A stretch of 33,976 nucleotides of DNA from Vulcanimicrobiota bacterium (GCA_028287545.1 JAQBPL010000284.1:1-33976); one strand, 5' to 3'; counted from the stretch's first letter, positions 1-7,864 are shown. Program-made: numbers and translations. Notes: a model not told the origin generated them from the sequence alone.

Positions 1-44
1 CCCGCTTTCGAGGCGGGTGCCTTCAACCACTCGACCACCTCTCC
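1..44 (-). tRNA. tRNA-Ser(CGA), 3' part cut off by window edge
   Basis: Read on the minus strand, the sequence gives a 5' acceptor strand, a D arm and a complete anticodon arm with 7-nt loop CTCGAAA, so the anticodon is CGA (serine). The variable arm, T arm and 3' acceptor strand lie outside the window. It starts only 4 nt after the stop codon of the deaminase gene, so the two are probably co-transcribed. Confidence 0.9.
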
Positions 45-48
45 GTGG

Positions 49-534
49 TCAGCGCCGCTTGTTCGCGAAGAACGCGCGAAGCTGTGCGCCGGTTTCCTCC
101 GCCAGCACCCCGTCGATGACCTCGACGTGATGGTTGACGGCGGCCGACCCGAGTATATCGATGACCGAGCCCGCCGCACCTCCCTTGGGATCGCGGCAGC
201 CGTACACCAGCCGCTCAATGCGGGCGGCGGCAATCGCGCCGGCGCACATCGGGCACGGCTCCTTCGTCACGTAGAGCGAGCCCCCGATACGCCAGCGTCC
301 GAGCGCCTCCGCGGCGGCCCGGATCGCCAGCAGCTCGGCGTGCGCGGTCGGATCCGAGCGGAGCTCCTTCTCGTTGCGCGCCTCGAACGTGCGGCCGTCG
401 ACGACGAGGACCGCGCCGATCGGCACGTCGCCCGCCGCGCCCGCTTGGTCGGCGAGGGTCATCGCGCGGCGAACGAACGCGGCGTCATCAGCCGACTGGA
501 GTTCGCCGGAGGGGCCGGCGTCGGGCGAGCGCAC
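49..534 (-). CDS. tadA: tRNA-specific adenosine deaminase TadA
   Basis: Cytosolic zinc deaminase that converts the wobble adenosine of tRNA-Arg(ACG) to inosine. The 161-aa product has the family signature: HAE at residues 65-67 (zinc ligand His and proton-shuttle Glu) and PCPMC at 93-97 (two zinc Cys), with the usual 30-residue spacing. Its length fits the family. The start used is a GTG; homology to the family begins around residue 20, so a later start is possible. The gene runs straight into tRNA-Ser(CGA). Its presumed substrate, tRNA-Arg(ACG), is encoded in this same window and is the integration target of the mobile element. The family assignment is firm; substrate specificity follows from the family. 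Confidence 0.93.
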   Translation of the reverse strand: MRSPDAGPSGELQSADDAAFVRRAMTLADQAGAAGDVPIGAVLVVDGRTFEARNEKELRSDPTAHAELLAIRAAAEALGRWRIGGSLYVTKEPCPMCAGAIAAARIERLVYGCRDPKGGAAGSVIDILGSAAVNHHVEVIDGVLAEETGAQLRAFFANKRR

Positions 535-577
535 GCAGGCGCTTTCGTGGCGCGCTCCGGACCGCCCTAGACGACGG

Positions 578-880
578 CTACTCGGTCAGCATGCGGTAGT
601 TGCCCAGGACGGTCGCTTCTCCGCGGAGCGGCGGCGCGGCCCGCCGTTCCTCGCCGCCGTCGACAAACTCCCCAAAAGTGCGCAAGCCGGTCAGCCGATC
701 GTCAGCATCTCCTTCGTAGGCTACGACGTGGATGAACGTTCCGTCGTCGAGCTGGAGGACGAGATATCGCACGCCCTCCGGTTGGGCCTCGCCGAGTTCG
801 CGGAAAACGCCTTCGACGAGCTGCGCGTTGCGCTGCGTGTGTTCGGGTTTTGTCGTGTAGCGAATAACGGTTGGTTTCAC
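578..880 (-). CDS. small hypothetical protein, probable dimeric alpha/beta-barrel (ABM-like) fold
   Basis: A 100-aa soluble protein starting at GTG with a GGGG/GGGA ribosome site about 6 nt upstream. The pattern is an N-terminal beta strand with Lys-Pro and Thr-Lys-Pro-Glu, a helix, a strand with Arg-Tyr-Leu-Val-Leu, and a turn Asp-Asp-Gly-Thr-Phe followed by a His-Val-Val strand. This resembles short antibiotic-biosynthesis-monooxygenase/ferredoxin-like proteins. No catalytic residue can be assigned, so enzyme activity is not claimed. It lies on the same strand as tadA, 43 nt upstream of it, and may be co-transcribed. Confidence 0.75.
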   Translation of the reverse strand: MKPTVIRYTTKPEHTQRNAQLVEGVFRELGEAQPEGVRYLVLQLDDGTFIHVVAYEGDADDRLTGLRTFGEFVDGGEERRAAPPLRGEATVLGNYRMLTE

Positions 881-965
881 TCAGGTCCCCTTTTCGATGG
901 ATCTTCGGTAGGGCGACGCTGTGACGAATCGAGAAGCGCAAAGGATTCTGCGCAGCGGCATCTTT

Positions 966-1002
966 ATCGCCGGTGCGGCGTCCCTGGGGCGCGACGCCTT
1001 CG
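966..1002 (+). repeat. fragment similar to the 5' end of the ECF sigma gene
   Basis: These 37 bases match 2833-2869, codons 4-16 of the sigma factor gene, at 33 of 37 positions and in the same strand and frame. The fragment sits in a 55-codon open frame (921-1088) that starts with GTG and runs into the antisense of the NmrA-like gene. The rest of the frame does not resemble a sigma factor. It is best read as a remnant of a duplication. A 13-bp segment at 936-948 also recurs inverted at 2788-2800, just upstream of the sigma gene. Confidence 0.55.
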
Positions 1003-1031
1003 GACGGTGTCGCGTTCCGGTCGATGATGCG

Positions 1032-2042
1032 CTACGCGCGGAGCGGCTGGTGTGTGGCCTTACCTGCGCGGTGTCCGCTTACGAATAGGAACGAGCGAAG
1101 AAAGAGTCCGCTGAACCGACCGGCGAACGAAACGTCGGGTGTCGCATTGAATGCCGGCGCGAACGTGATCCTCGCGAACTCCTCAAGCGTCGTCGGCGTC
1201 GTGTTCAAAACGGATCGCGGCTCGGCGTGCAGTTTCGACGAATCAATGCCGCGGTTGATCTCGATAAGCAGATCGGCGGCGTTGGGTGAAAGACCACCGT
1301 TTTCGATGAGACCCCGCCGCAAGACGCTCTGGGGAAATTCGATGTACTTCATGTCGGGCTTACCGATCGATGCGCCCAATATCCGTGTCACCTCGGTCAT
1401 CGTATAGTCGCGGGGCCCGTTGAGGTAGCGGATGGTCGTGCCTTTGAAATCGAGGTTATGAAGATACTCGGCCGCGACGAGTGCGATGTCGCGTGTCGCG
1501 ACGGTTGGGAAGCGAACGTCGGCACTGATCGCGAGGCCGTTGATGCCGGCCATCTTCATCAGCCCGATGTTCCAGAGAAAATTTTCCATGAACCATACAG
1601 GTCGAAGGTGGACGACGTTGAGGCCCGAGAGCCCGTCAAGCAGCCGTTCGAACCAATGGCAGCCGATGATCCCGCCAATTCGCTCCGTCACCTCAGCTCC
1701 CCAGCTGCTGAGCAAGACGACGTTCCGAAGACCGGAGTCGCGAATCGCCGCAACGATGTTCTCGACGTTTGTCTTCTGCTCGGCGTTAAGATCCGGCAGA
1801 GAGACATCGAGCGGGGTCAAAAGGAAGGCCGCCTTCGCACCTCGGAAGGCCCGCGTGAGAAAGGTTCGATCGTGAAACGATCCGGGGCGTACGTCGACGC
1901 CGCGCTGGCCCAGCGGCTTGAGCAGTTCCGCGCTCCGCGCGACTGCCCGCAGCGCATGCCCAGCCGATAGTAGCTGTTCAGCGACTTGGCCTCCCACACG
2001 CCCGGTGGCACCTGTTACAACAATCGCGTTGTCGTCGCTCAT
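1032..2042 (-). CDS. NmrA-like NAD(P)-binding atypical short-chain oxidoreductase
   Basis: The 336-aa protein has an N-terminal Rossmann fold with the GATGRVG glycine motif at residues 11-17, as in NmrA/HSCARG and quinone-oxidoreductase-2 (QorB) proteins of the atypical SDR class. It also has the conserved strand around LLSSWGAE and the LRPVWFMEN segment typical of the family. No Tyr-x3-Lys catalytic pair stands out, so it may be a redox sensor or an NAD(P)H-dependent reductase. An ATG start is preceded by GAGGAGAG. It is divergent from a TetR-family gene across about 100 bp holding overlapping promoters, a common repressor-target layout. Its regulation by that TetR protein is an inference. 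Confidence 0.87.
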   Translation of the reverse strand: MSDDNAIVVTGATGRVGGQVAEQLLSAGHALRAVARSAELLKPLGQRGVDVRPGSFHDRTFLTRAFRGAKAAFLLTPLDVSLPDLNAEQKTNVENIVAAIRDSGLRNVVLLSSWGAEVTERIGGIIGCHWFERLLDGLSGLNVVHLRPVWFMENFLWNIGLMKMAGINGLAISADVRFPTVATRDIALVAAEYLHNLDFKGTTIRYLNGPRDYTMTEVTRILGASIGKPDMKYIEFPQSVLRRGLIENGGLSPNAADLLIEINRGIDSSKLHAEPRSVLNTTPTTLEEFARITFAPAFNATPDVSFAGRFSGLFLRSFLFVSGHRAGKATHQPLRA

Positions 2043-2065
2043 GGAACTCTCCTCAGGGCGCCTGT

Positions 2066-2094
2066 TTGCAGTTTAATACTACTTCGCATAAAAT
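2066..2094 (+). promoter_or_regulatory. sigma70-type promoter for the TetR gene
   Basis: TTGCAG (2066-2071), a 17-nt spacer, and TAAAAT (2089-2094), about 45 nt before the ATG. It shares the same DNA face region as the divergent promoter, so one bound repressor could control both genes. Confidence 0.6.
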
Positions 2095-2105
2095 ACCCTG
2101 GTCAA
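2076..2105 (-). promoter_or_regulatory. sigma70-type promoter for the NmrA-like gene
   Basis: On the minus strand, TTGACC (2105-2100) is separated by 18 nt from TAGTAT (2081-2076), about 35 nt before the ATG. It overlaps the opposite-facing promoter of the TetR gene. Confidence 0.55.
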
Positions 2106-2139
2106 GGAATTTTGTCCACCCTTGCACAAAAAAGAACCG

Positions 2140-2766
2140 ATGCCACGCGGCCGCCCTCGGCAATATGATCCAGACTTCGCGCTCGCCCGCGCTATGGAGG
2201 TCTTTTGGGATCGTGGCTACGCCGCAACGTCGCTAGACGATCTGGGTGAAGCCATGGGGATGAACCGACCGAGCGTCTACGCGGCGTTCGGCGACAAGCA
2301 CGAGTTGTTCGTCATGGCGCTCGGCCTCTATCGTGAAGGGGGCGACGACAAACTGCGGCGCGCACTCGCTCCCGAGCGCCCTTTACGCGAATCCCTGCGC
2401 GACGTCTTTTCCATGCTCTTGTCGACGTATCTCTCAGGTGCAGGAGCGCAGCGCGGCTGTTTCGTGTTTGCGCTCGCAACCTCCGAAGCTGTGCGCGATC
2501 CCGCTATCCGGGCATTGGTCGCCGACGCCGTCAGCGCGTTCGATGCCGCATTCGAGGCTCGGTTCAAACTTGCTCGTAAGCGCGGCGAAATTGCTCAGAG
2601 CGCGGACCCGGCCGCACTGGCGCGGCTGGCGTCGGGTCTCGCACACACGCTTTCCGTTCGAGCTCGCTCCGGAGAAAAGCGAAGGACGCTCCTCAAGGTG
2701 ACCGATGCCTTCCTCGCCGCCATGTGCCCGCTGCCCGTGGAAACGCACAAGGTGCCTCGCAAGTAG
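2140..2766 (+). CDS. TetR/AcrR-family transcriptional regulator
   Basis: 208-aa one-component repressor. The N-terminal TetR helix-turn-helix is clear: an Arg-Gly-Arg-Pro-Arg leader, a first helix ending in Phe-Trp-Asp-Arg-Gly-Tyr, the Thr-Ser-Leu-Asp-Asp-Leu helix, and the recognition helix with RPSVYAAFGDK. The C-terminal helices are the variable ligand-binding and dimer domain; its Gly-Cys-Phe segment around the middle matches the TetR C-terminal domain of YcdC/AcrR-type members. ATG 2140 was chosen because the Arg-Gly-Arg-Pro leader follows it at once; an in-frame TTG at 2122 is the alternative. It is divergent from the NmrA-like gene, its likely target. Confidence 0.9.
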   Translation: MPRGRPRQYDPDFALARAMEVFWDRGYAATSLDDLGEAMGMNRPSVYAAFGDKHELFVMALGLYREGGDDKLRRALAPERPLRESLRDVFSMLLSTYLSGAGAQRGCFVFALATSEAVRDPAIRALVADAVSAFDAAFEARFKLARKRGEIAQSADPAALARLASGLAHTLSVRARSGEKRRTLLKVTDAFLAAMCPLPVETHKVPRK

Positions 2767-2823
2767 TAGCGCGCCTTTTTGGGGCGCGAATCCTTTGCGC
2801 CATCGCAAACGTCAGAGACCTAT

Positions 2824-3717
2824 ATGACGGACATCGCCGGCGCGGCGTCCCTGGATCGGGACGCCTTCGAGCGGCTCCTAGTGGAGCTGCGGCCGAAACT
2901 GCATCGGTACTGTGCGCGCATGACGGGCTCCGTCATCGACGGCGAAGACGTGCTGCAAGATGCGCTGATGAAGGCGGTGCGCGCGTTTGCGGACGCGCAA
3001 CCCATCGCGCAGCCCGAGCGCTGGCTCTTCCGCATCGCGCACAACGCGGCGCTGGACTTCCTTCGGCGTCGCGCACGTACTGAGGCGGCCCGGTCCAACG
3101 AGGATCCCGACATGCTCGTCGACCCGAACGCGACGCACGACGATCGCGAAATCGTCTCGACCAGTCTGCGCACCTTCATGCGGCTGCCGACCGTGCAGCG
3201 CAGCAGCGTCATCCTCATGGACGTGCTCGGCTATTCGCTCGCCGAGATCGGCGGCATCATGGACGAGAGCGTTCCGGCCGTCAAGTCGGCGCTCCATCGC
3301 GGCCGAACGCGCCTGCGCGAGTTGGCGCGCGAGCCCGACGATCAACCGCTGCCGATCATGTCGGACCCCGAGCGTTCGCTGCTGGCAGCGTACGTCGACC
3401 GCTTCAACGCACGCGACTTCGACGCCGTTCGCGACATGCTCGCCGACGAAGTTCGCCTAGAACTGGTCGCCCGCACGCGGATGAACGGGCGCCGTGAAGT
3501 CGGGCGGTACTTCCACAATTACTCGGGCGAGAACGACTGGCACGTTCGCGCCGGGTTCGTGGACGATTCCCCGGCGCTGCTCGTCGACGACGTGAATCGT
3601 CCGACGGAGGCGCCGGCATACTTCATCGTTCTGCGATGGGCCGGCGGGAAGGTCGTCGCTATTCGCGACTTCCGCCACGCGCCGTACGCGATCGAAGGGG
3701 CGCGCCTGGGCGAGTAA
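2824..3717 (+). CDS. ECF RNA polymerase sigma factor with C-terminal SnoaL-like domain
   Basis: 297-aa protein. Region sigma2 covers roughly residues 15-85 (Asp-Val-Leu-Gln-Asp-Ala motif, then Trp-Leu-Phe-Arg-Ile-Ala-His-Asn). Region sigma4 covers 115-165, with the Gly-Tyr-Ser-Leu-Ala-Glu-Ile-Gly turn and the Ala-Leu-His-Arg-Gly-Arg helix. A further ~120 residues form a SnoaL/NTF2-like domain starting near Tyr-Val-Asp-Arg-Phe-Asn-Ala-Arg-Asp. Such extensions occur in ECF41- and ECF56-like groups, where they modulate activity without an anti-sigma factor. No anti-sigma gene is adjacent, which fits. ATG 2824 is preferred over an upstream TTG at 2779 because the domain begins shortly after it. 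Confidence 0.9.
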   Translation: MTDIAGAASLDRDAFERLLVELRPKLHRYCARMTGSVIDGEDVLQDALMKAVRAFADAQPIAQPERWLFRIAHNAALDFLRRRARTEAARSNEDPDMLVDPNATHDDREIVSTSLRTFMRLPTVQRSSVILMDVLGYSLAEIGGIMDESVPAVKSALHRGRTRLRELAREPDDQPLPIMSDPERSLLAAYVDRFNARDFDAVRDMLADEVRLELVARTRMNGRREVGRYFHNYSGENDWHVRAGFVDDSPALLVDDVNRPTEAPAYFIVLRWAGGKVVAIRDFRHAPYAIEGARLGE

Positions 3718-3760
3718 TCCACCTGCGCCGCAGCGGGCGGCGCACGGTGGAAAGAAAACA

Positions 3761-3834
3761 TGCTCCCGGCCCGGCTCGAACGGGCAACCTTCGCCTTCGG
3801 AGGGCGACGCGCTATCCAATTGCGCCACGGGAGC
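3761..3834 (-). tRNA. tRNA-Arg(CCG)
   Basis: 74-nt cloverleaf read on the minus strand: acceptor GCTCCCG paired with CGGGAGC, D arm GCGC/GCGC, anticodon arm TCGCC/GGCGA with loop CTCCGAA, T arm GCCCG/CGGGC with TTCGAGC loop, discriminator A. CCA is not encoded. Confidence 0.95.
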
Positions 3835-3928
3835 TGGGTTCGGCTCGCTTCGCTCGCCGAACCCGTCGGCATGACCCGCTTGCGCGGGTCAGCCTTCGAG
3901 GGCGGCAGGCAATGGCGAGAACCGTTCT

Positions 3929-4210
3929 TTAGCGGCCGCCTTCGGTCGCGGTCGGGGGGGTCGGGCCAGGGCCCGGTCCGGGGCCAGGGCCGGGACCGGC
4001 GGTGGGGATGTGCTTGAAGAGGTCCAGTTTGTGTTCGACGAGCCCGCGATAGAACTTCCGGACGCAATCCGGGTGCCCGAAGAAATAGGTCCGGGCGTAG
4101 GCGAGATCGTCCCCCGAGCTGTCCGGAACGTAGTGGCTGATTTCGATCTCTTCCATTTGCGCCCGGTCGACCGGGTGCGGACAGAAATCGCAGGGGATCG
4201 TCGACATCAT
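3929..4210 (-). CDS. small Cys/His protein with Gly-Pro repeat tail
   Basis: 93 aa, not recognised as a named family. A C7-x2-C10-x-H12 cluster near the N terminus and H46-x2-C49 in the middle could bind one zinc ion. The middle (Tyr-Phe-Phe-Gly-His-Pro-Asp-Cys, then Arg-Lys-Phe-Tyr) looks like a compact domain. The last 20 residues are a Gly-Pro repeat encoded by near-identical GC-rich hexamers. The start is well supported: GAGGT lies about 7 nt upstream of tandem ATG codons. It lies between two tRNA genes on the same strand. Confidence 0.75.
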   Translation of the reverse strand: MMSTIPCDFCPHPVDRAQMEEIEISHYVPDSSGDDLAYARTYFFGHPDCVRKFYRGLVEHKLDLFKHIPTAGPGPGPGPGPGPTPPTATEGGR

Positions 4211-4228
4211 AGTACCTCGAGAAAAACC

Positions 4229-4300
4229 TGACTCGGGTAGGATTTGAACCTACGACCTAGGGCTTATGAGTCCCCCGCTCTACCGCTGAGCTACCGAGCC
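4229..4300 (-). tRNA. tRNA-Met(CAT)
   Basis: 72-nt cloverleaf on the minus strand: acceptor GGCTCGG with CCGAGTC (one G-T pair), D arm GCTC/GAGC, anticodon loop CTCATAA (CAT), T arm with TTCAAAT loop, discriminator A. The closing pair of the anticodon stem (31-39) is A-G, a mismatch. Elongator Met is likely; a CAT tRNA modified to read Ile (AUA) cannot be excluded by sequence alone. Confidence 0.85.
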
Positions 4301-4440
4301 GCGTGCCATTTCGAAACCGATCGAAGGGCAGAACGCACGTCGATTATCCAGAACCCACCCAACCCCTGCGAGGGTGCAGTGGTCCCGCCGGGCCTTCGTA
4401 TGGCAGGTTTCCGGCGTTCGGGGGCCCCAAGAAAGACCTC

Positions 4441-5994
4441 ATGACCAACCGGGTGCTTAGTGCCGCGGCACTTGCTGCGTTTGCCCTTCCTCTTCTCGCG
4501 GCGTCCGTCGCCCCCGCGCCCGTCGCCCCGGCCGACCCAGCGGCCGTCGCGCTGATCGCGAAGCATCAGGCCTACGTCGGCTGGCACGCCGGCGACGGGG
4601 TCGTGAAGACGTTGCGCGAGAGCGGCGCCGTCACCCGGGACGGTAAGATGCGAGCCAAGCTGGACTACCTCCGATACGGCCTCGCGCACCGCTCGTCGTC
4701 CACCGACGCGAACGGGATCGCGTACGATGAAGGGTTCACCGGATCGGTCTATTGGACGTCCAACATGAACGGTTTCACCGTGCGGCCGGTCGGTGAAATC
4801 GCACGCCGCCTCTTCGACGACGACGTGCTGGATGGGGAACTGAGCGCGACCCTGACGCCGGCGATCGTCAAGCACGCCATGGTCGACGGGGCCGATACGA
4901 CGGTCGTGCGGCTGACCTCCGATGTCGGCTTTCCGATGGAACTCTACGTCGACGCCGCGACGGGCGCGTACAAACGCGTCGTGATCGATCCCGACGGCAA
5001 ATACGAAGACGTCATCAACGGCATCGGATACACCGAGGTCGCCGGGAAACGGTTCGTGTCGACCTGGCACTACTACGACTCGAAGAACATCCGCACGTAC
5101 AGCAAGATCGAACCGAACGCGAACCTCGCTCCCGACGAGCTCCGTCCGCCGAAGCAGACCGCGACGTGGACGTTCGGTGAGGGTACCGCGCGAGTCGAAC
5201 TGACTCAGGACACCTTCCCCCGCATCCTGATCGACGCGACAATGAACGGCCAAAAGGCGCGGTTCATCCTCGACACGGGCGCCGCAAACACCATCGTCAC
5301 CGACACGTTCGCGCGGAAGATCGGCGCCAAGCGGTTCGGCGAGTCGAGGATCGGCGGAATCGGCGGCAGCGTCGCGGCGAACCTCTTCCGCATCGACTCC
5401 ATCGGCGTCGGCGGTTCGACGCTGCACAACGTCGTCGCGACGAGCGGCATCGACGAAGAGTGGATGCAGCGCGAAGGCGTCGCGGGCCTCATCGGCTTCG
5501 ATCTGCTCGGCGGCGCCATCGTGGACCTGGATCTCGATGCCAAGACGCTCGCCGTTCTCGATCCTTCGAAGGTCGAGCCCGACCAGACCAGGGGCGTCGT
5601 CCTGCGTGCCGATCTCTCGACCCAACATATCCGGGTTCCGATGAAGCTCAACGGCAAGTACGACGTCATCGCGACGCTCGACTCCGGCAACCCGCTCAAC
5701 GTACTGTTCTCACGCGACCTGATCACCCGCGACCACCTGGTGTTCATGGTCGATCCGATGCAGCTGGGTTCGACACGTTACGGCGGCGGCGTCGGAGGTT
5801 ATGAAATCGAGCACTGCGGCCGGCTCAGCTCGCTGGATCTGGGGCCGATCGCCTACCGCCCCGTCCCCGCCTGCGATTCCGCATACGAATCCCACAACGA
5901 GATCCTGGTCGGCCTGGACTTCATGAAGAACTTCAACTACGTGTTCAGCTATCCCGACGGGATCGTCGTGATGATCCAGCGCAAGAACCCGTAG
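4441..5994 (+). CDS. secreted retropepsin-like aspartyl protease family protein, two DTG/DSG lobes
   Basis: 517 aa from ATG 4441, chosen because it begins with a clean signal peptide (Thr-Asn-Arg followed by an Ala/Leu-rich core to about residue 21) and has an AAGAAAG ribosome site. Residues ~30-240 resemble the beta-rich, lipoprotein-carrier-like domain often fused to bacterial aspartyl proteases. Two retropepsin-type lobes follow: DTG at 278-280 (Phe-Ile-Leu-Asp-Thr-Gly-Ala) with a Gly-Gly-Ile-Gly-Gly flap-like stretch, and DSG at 414-416. Each lobe supplies one catalytic Asp, so a single chain could form a pepsin-like active site. A periplasmic or extracellular location is inferred. Substrate unknown. 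Confidence 0.85.
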   Translation: MTNRVLSAAALAAFALPLLAASVAPAPVAPADPAAVALIAKHQAYVGWHAGDGVVKTLRESGAVTRDGKMRAKLDYLRYGLAHRSSSTDANGIAYDEGFTGSVYWTSNMNGFTVRPVGEIARRLFDDDVLDGELSATLTPAIVKHAMVDGADTTVVRLTSDVGFPMELYVDAATGAYKRVVIDPDGKYEDVINGIGYTEVAGKRFVSTWHYYDSKNIRTYSKIEPNANLAPDELRPPKQTATWTFGEGTARVELTQDTFPRILIDATMNGQKARFILDTGAANTIVTDTFARKIGAKRFGESRIGGIGGSVAANLFRIDSIGVGGSTLHNVVATSGIDEEWMQREGVAGLIGFDLLGGAIVDLDLDAKTLAVLDPSKVEPDQTRGVVLRADLSTQHIRVPMKLNGKYDVIATLDSGNPLNVLFSRDLITRDHLVFMVDPMQLGSTRYGGGVGGYEIEHCGRLSSLDLGPIAYRPVPACDSAYESHNEILVGLDFMKNFNYVFSYPDGIVVMIQRKNP

Positions 5995-6029
5995 CCGGGT
6001 TCCTCGCACACGACGGGCAGTGCGCGGAA

Positions 6030-6377
6030 AGTCGAAGGAGGCGTCGTTTCGGCAGCAAGCTCGCGCTGATCGCGTTCACCTTCGTAATCGCAGAGCGGAT
6101 GCGTGCCGACGGCATCGCGAACGTCACGGTCAACGCGCTTCACCCGGCGTCGCTGATGCCGACCACGATGGTCATGCAAGGGGGCTACAGCATCAGCACG
6201 CTCGAGGAGGGCGTGGAGGCAACGCTGCGTCTCATCGACGCGCCCGACGTCGAAGGCACGAGCGGCCGATACTATGACGGCCTGCGCGAAGCGCGCGCAA
6301 AGCCGCAGGCGGACGACGCAGCGGCGCGTCGCAAACTCTGGAAACTCAGCGAATCACTGGTGCGCGACCGCGTATGA
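6030..6377 (+). pseudogene. 3' stump of a short-chain dehydrogenase/reductase gene
   Basis: The frame ending at 6377 encodes the C-terminal third of a classical SDR: Gly-Ser-Lys-Leu-Ala (the Lys of the Tyr-x3-Lys pair, the Tyr being lost), then Asn-Val-Thr-Val-Asn-Ala-Leu-His-Pro, then a substrate-binding tail. The Rossmann half with the TGxxxGIG motif is absent: 36 nt upstream is the stop of the protease gene. No start codon or ribosome site fits. The SDR half-gene lies directly beside the integration site, so loss of the 5' half may reflect an earlier rearrangement there. Confidence 0.8.
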
Positions 6378-6385
6378 TGCAATGA

Positions 6386-6417
6386 AAAAGACCCGCGCAG
6401 TGATACTGCGGGGTCTT
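6386..6417 (-). terminator. original terminator of tRNA-Arg(ACG), now stranded
   Basis: Inverted repeat AAGACCC-CGCAGT / ACTGCG(C)GGGTCTT with a 3-nt loop and one bulged base. On the minus strand it is followed by TTTTT, a typical intrinsic terminator. It lies just beyond the tRNA fragment at the left att site, so before integration it terminated the tRNA-Arg(ACG) transcript that now lies 26 kb away. Confidence 0.75.
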
Positions 6418-6424
6418 CTTCGTC

Positions 6425-6463
6425 ATACGTGCGGTCGGAGGGACTCGAACCCCCAACCTACAA
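6425..6463. other. attachment site attL (tRNA 3' fragment)
   Basis: 39 bp identical to 32593-32631. It holds the T arm, variable loop and 3' acceptor strand of tRNA-Arg(ACG), after which the sequence diverges. It cannot encode a tRNA by itself. The identity covers the anticodon-stem 3' strand, where tyrosine integrases commonly cross over. Confidence 0.92.
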
Positions 6464-6565
6464 ATTGGGGGCGCTTACCTCGTCGTGCTCAGGAACCCCG
6501 TCTCAGAGCCGTGAGATACGCGAGATACGGGATATGCGTTGCCAAGATAGGGTGTCATTGACACC

Positions 6566-7864
6566 TTACGGGGCCGTCTCGGCTGGCGACACTCCCCGCC
6601 CCGTCGAGCCGTTCCGGCGGGCCTTCACCCCTTCGTAACGCCGCGACAACCGCGGTGCGCGGGGCGATCGGTTCGCCGCATGACCGTTCGCACTCGCGGA
6701 GGGCGCCCCGTTCGCCGCCGCCCTGCTGCCGAGAAGGTCCGACAACTTGCCCAGCGCGTCACGTTGCAGCGCGGGGATCTCGTCTTGGTAGACGCTGGCC
6801 GTCGTCTCGATGCTCGCGTGCCGAAGAATCTCGCGCGCTACCTCGACGGGCACGCCGAGCACCTTGAGCAACGTGGCGGTCGTGTGGCGGAACTGATGCG
6901 GGACCATGTACGGGAGTTTGTGCGTCTTGCAGAACGGGTGCCATACCTTGCGGAGAAACACAGACCGCCGCAGAGCGCGCCCCTTCTCCGACGTGAACAA
7001 ATACGGGACGGCTGGCTTCTTCTTCTTCGCCCGCTCCTCGAGCAGCACGCGCAGCGGTTCGTGAAGGATCGGCGCCAACGGAATCGTCGCGATCTTGCCG
7101 CCCTTCGGCAGCGTCTCAAAGAGCCCGCCCTTTCGCTCTTGCAACTGCCGCGCGATCCGCACCGTACCCGCGTCCAAGTCCACGTCACCGGGTTTCAGCC
7201 CGAAGGCTTCCCCCTCGCGCAGCCCGTTCGCCATCAGCGCGAGGTACAGCCCTTCGTTGCGGTCGCCCCGCGCTGCCGCGAGAAAGTCGAGCGCGATCTC
7301 CAAGCCGACGCCGTGCCGGCGCCCGGTGCGAACCTTCGGTGCGCGCACGCGATCGGTTACGTTCTCGCTGACCAGCTCTCGTCGGTACGCTTCTAGCAGT
7401 CCTTGCCGCAGAATCGTGTGCACGCGCTTGCGGACGCCCGCGCTCACCTTCGCGGCGTCGAGGTCGCCCATGAGGTCGCGGACGCTTTCCGCCGACACGG
7501 TAACGAGTCGGCTGGAACCCATCGCGGGCGAGATATGCTTGCTCACCGTCCCTCGGTAGAGCCCAGCCGTTCCGCCCGAATACTGCCCATCGCGCTCGGC
7601 TTCGTCGAGCCATTGTTCTAGCCAGGTGTCGATGGTCAGGAAGTTTCGCGGGATCTTCGTTGCGCGAACGCGCGCGACGCGCAGTTTGTCGGCTGCGGCC
7701 TTTGCATCGGCGGCGTAGACCGTGACCGTTTTCCCGTTGACCTTCACGCGGCCGACCCAACGCCCATCGCTGGCCCGCTGGTAGATCGTACCGTCGCCAC
7801 GGGGGCGCCGTTCGCGGCGACGCTTTGCCGGTTTGCCTGCCCGCTCGCCGACCTTCGTGTTCAC
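6566..7864 (-). CDS. tyrosine recombinase (phage-type integrase)
   Basis: 432 aa. It has an Arg-rich N terminus, an AP2-like arm-binding segment (Gly-Thr-Ile-Tyr-Gln-Arg... Trp-Val-Gly-Arg-Val), a SAM-like core-binding domain (~75-175), and a catalytic domain with R216 (Gly-Leu-Arg-Glu-Gly-Glu), Lys near 254-257, H323-x2-R326, H349 and the nucleophile Y359. All catalytic residues are present, so it should be active. The last ~60 residues are low-complexity and basic. The start is a GTG with no clear ribosome site. Its 3' end faces attL, 100 bp away, the usual layout for integrases that use tRNA genes. Confidence 0.95.
   Translation of the reverse strand: MNTKVGERAGKPAKRRRERRPRGDGTIYQRASDGRWVGRVKVNGKTVTVYAADAKAAADKLRVARVRATKIPRNFLTIDTWLEQWLDEAERDGQYSGGTAGLYRGTVSKHISPAMGSSRLVTVSAESVRDLMGDLDAAKVSAGVRKRVHTILRQGLLEAYRRELVSENVTDRVRAPKVRTGRRHGVGLEIALDFLAAARGDRNEGLYLALMANGLREGEAFGLKPGDVDLDAGTVRIARQLQERKGGLFETLPKGGKIATIPLAPILHEPLRVLLEERAKKKKPAVPYLFTSEKGRALRRSVFLRKVWHPFCKTHKLPYMVPHQFRHTTATLLKVLGVPVEVAREILRHASIETTASVYQDEIPALQRDALGKLSDLLGSRAAANGAPSASANGHAANRSPRAPRLSRRYEGVKARRNGSTGRGVSPAETAP

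Noticed and set aside
4291..5628. 445-codon open frame antisense to the aspartyl protease gene
   Set aside because: Typical GC-rich shadow: Arg/Asp/Gly-heavy, no domain, no ribosome site, while the sense strand has clear catalytic motifs.
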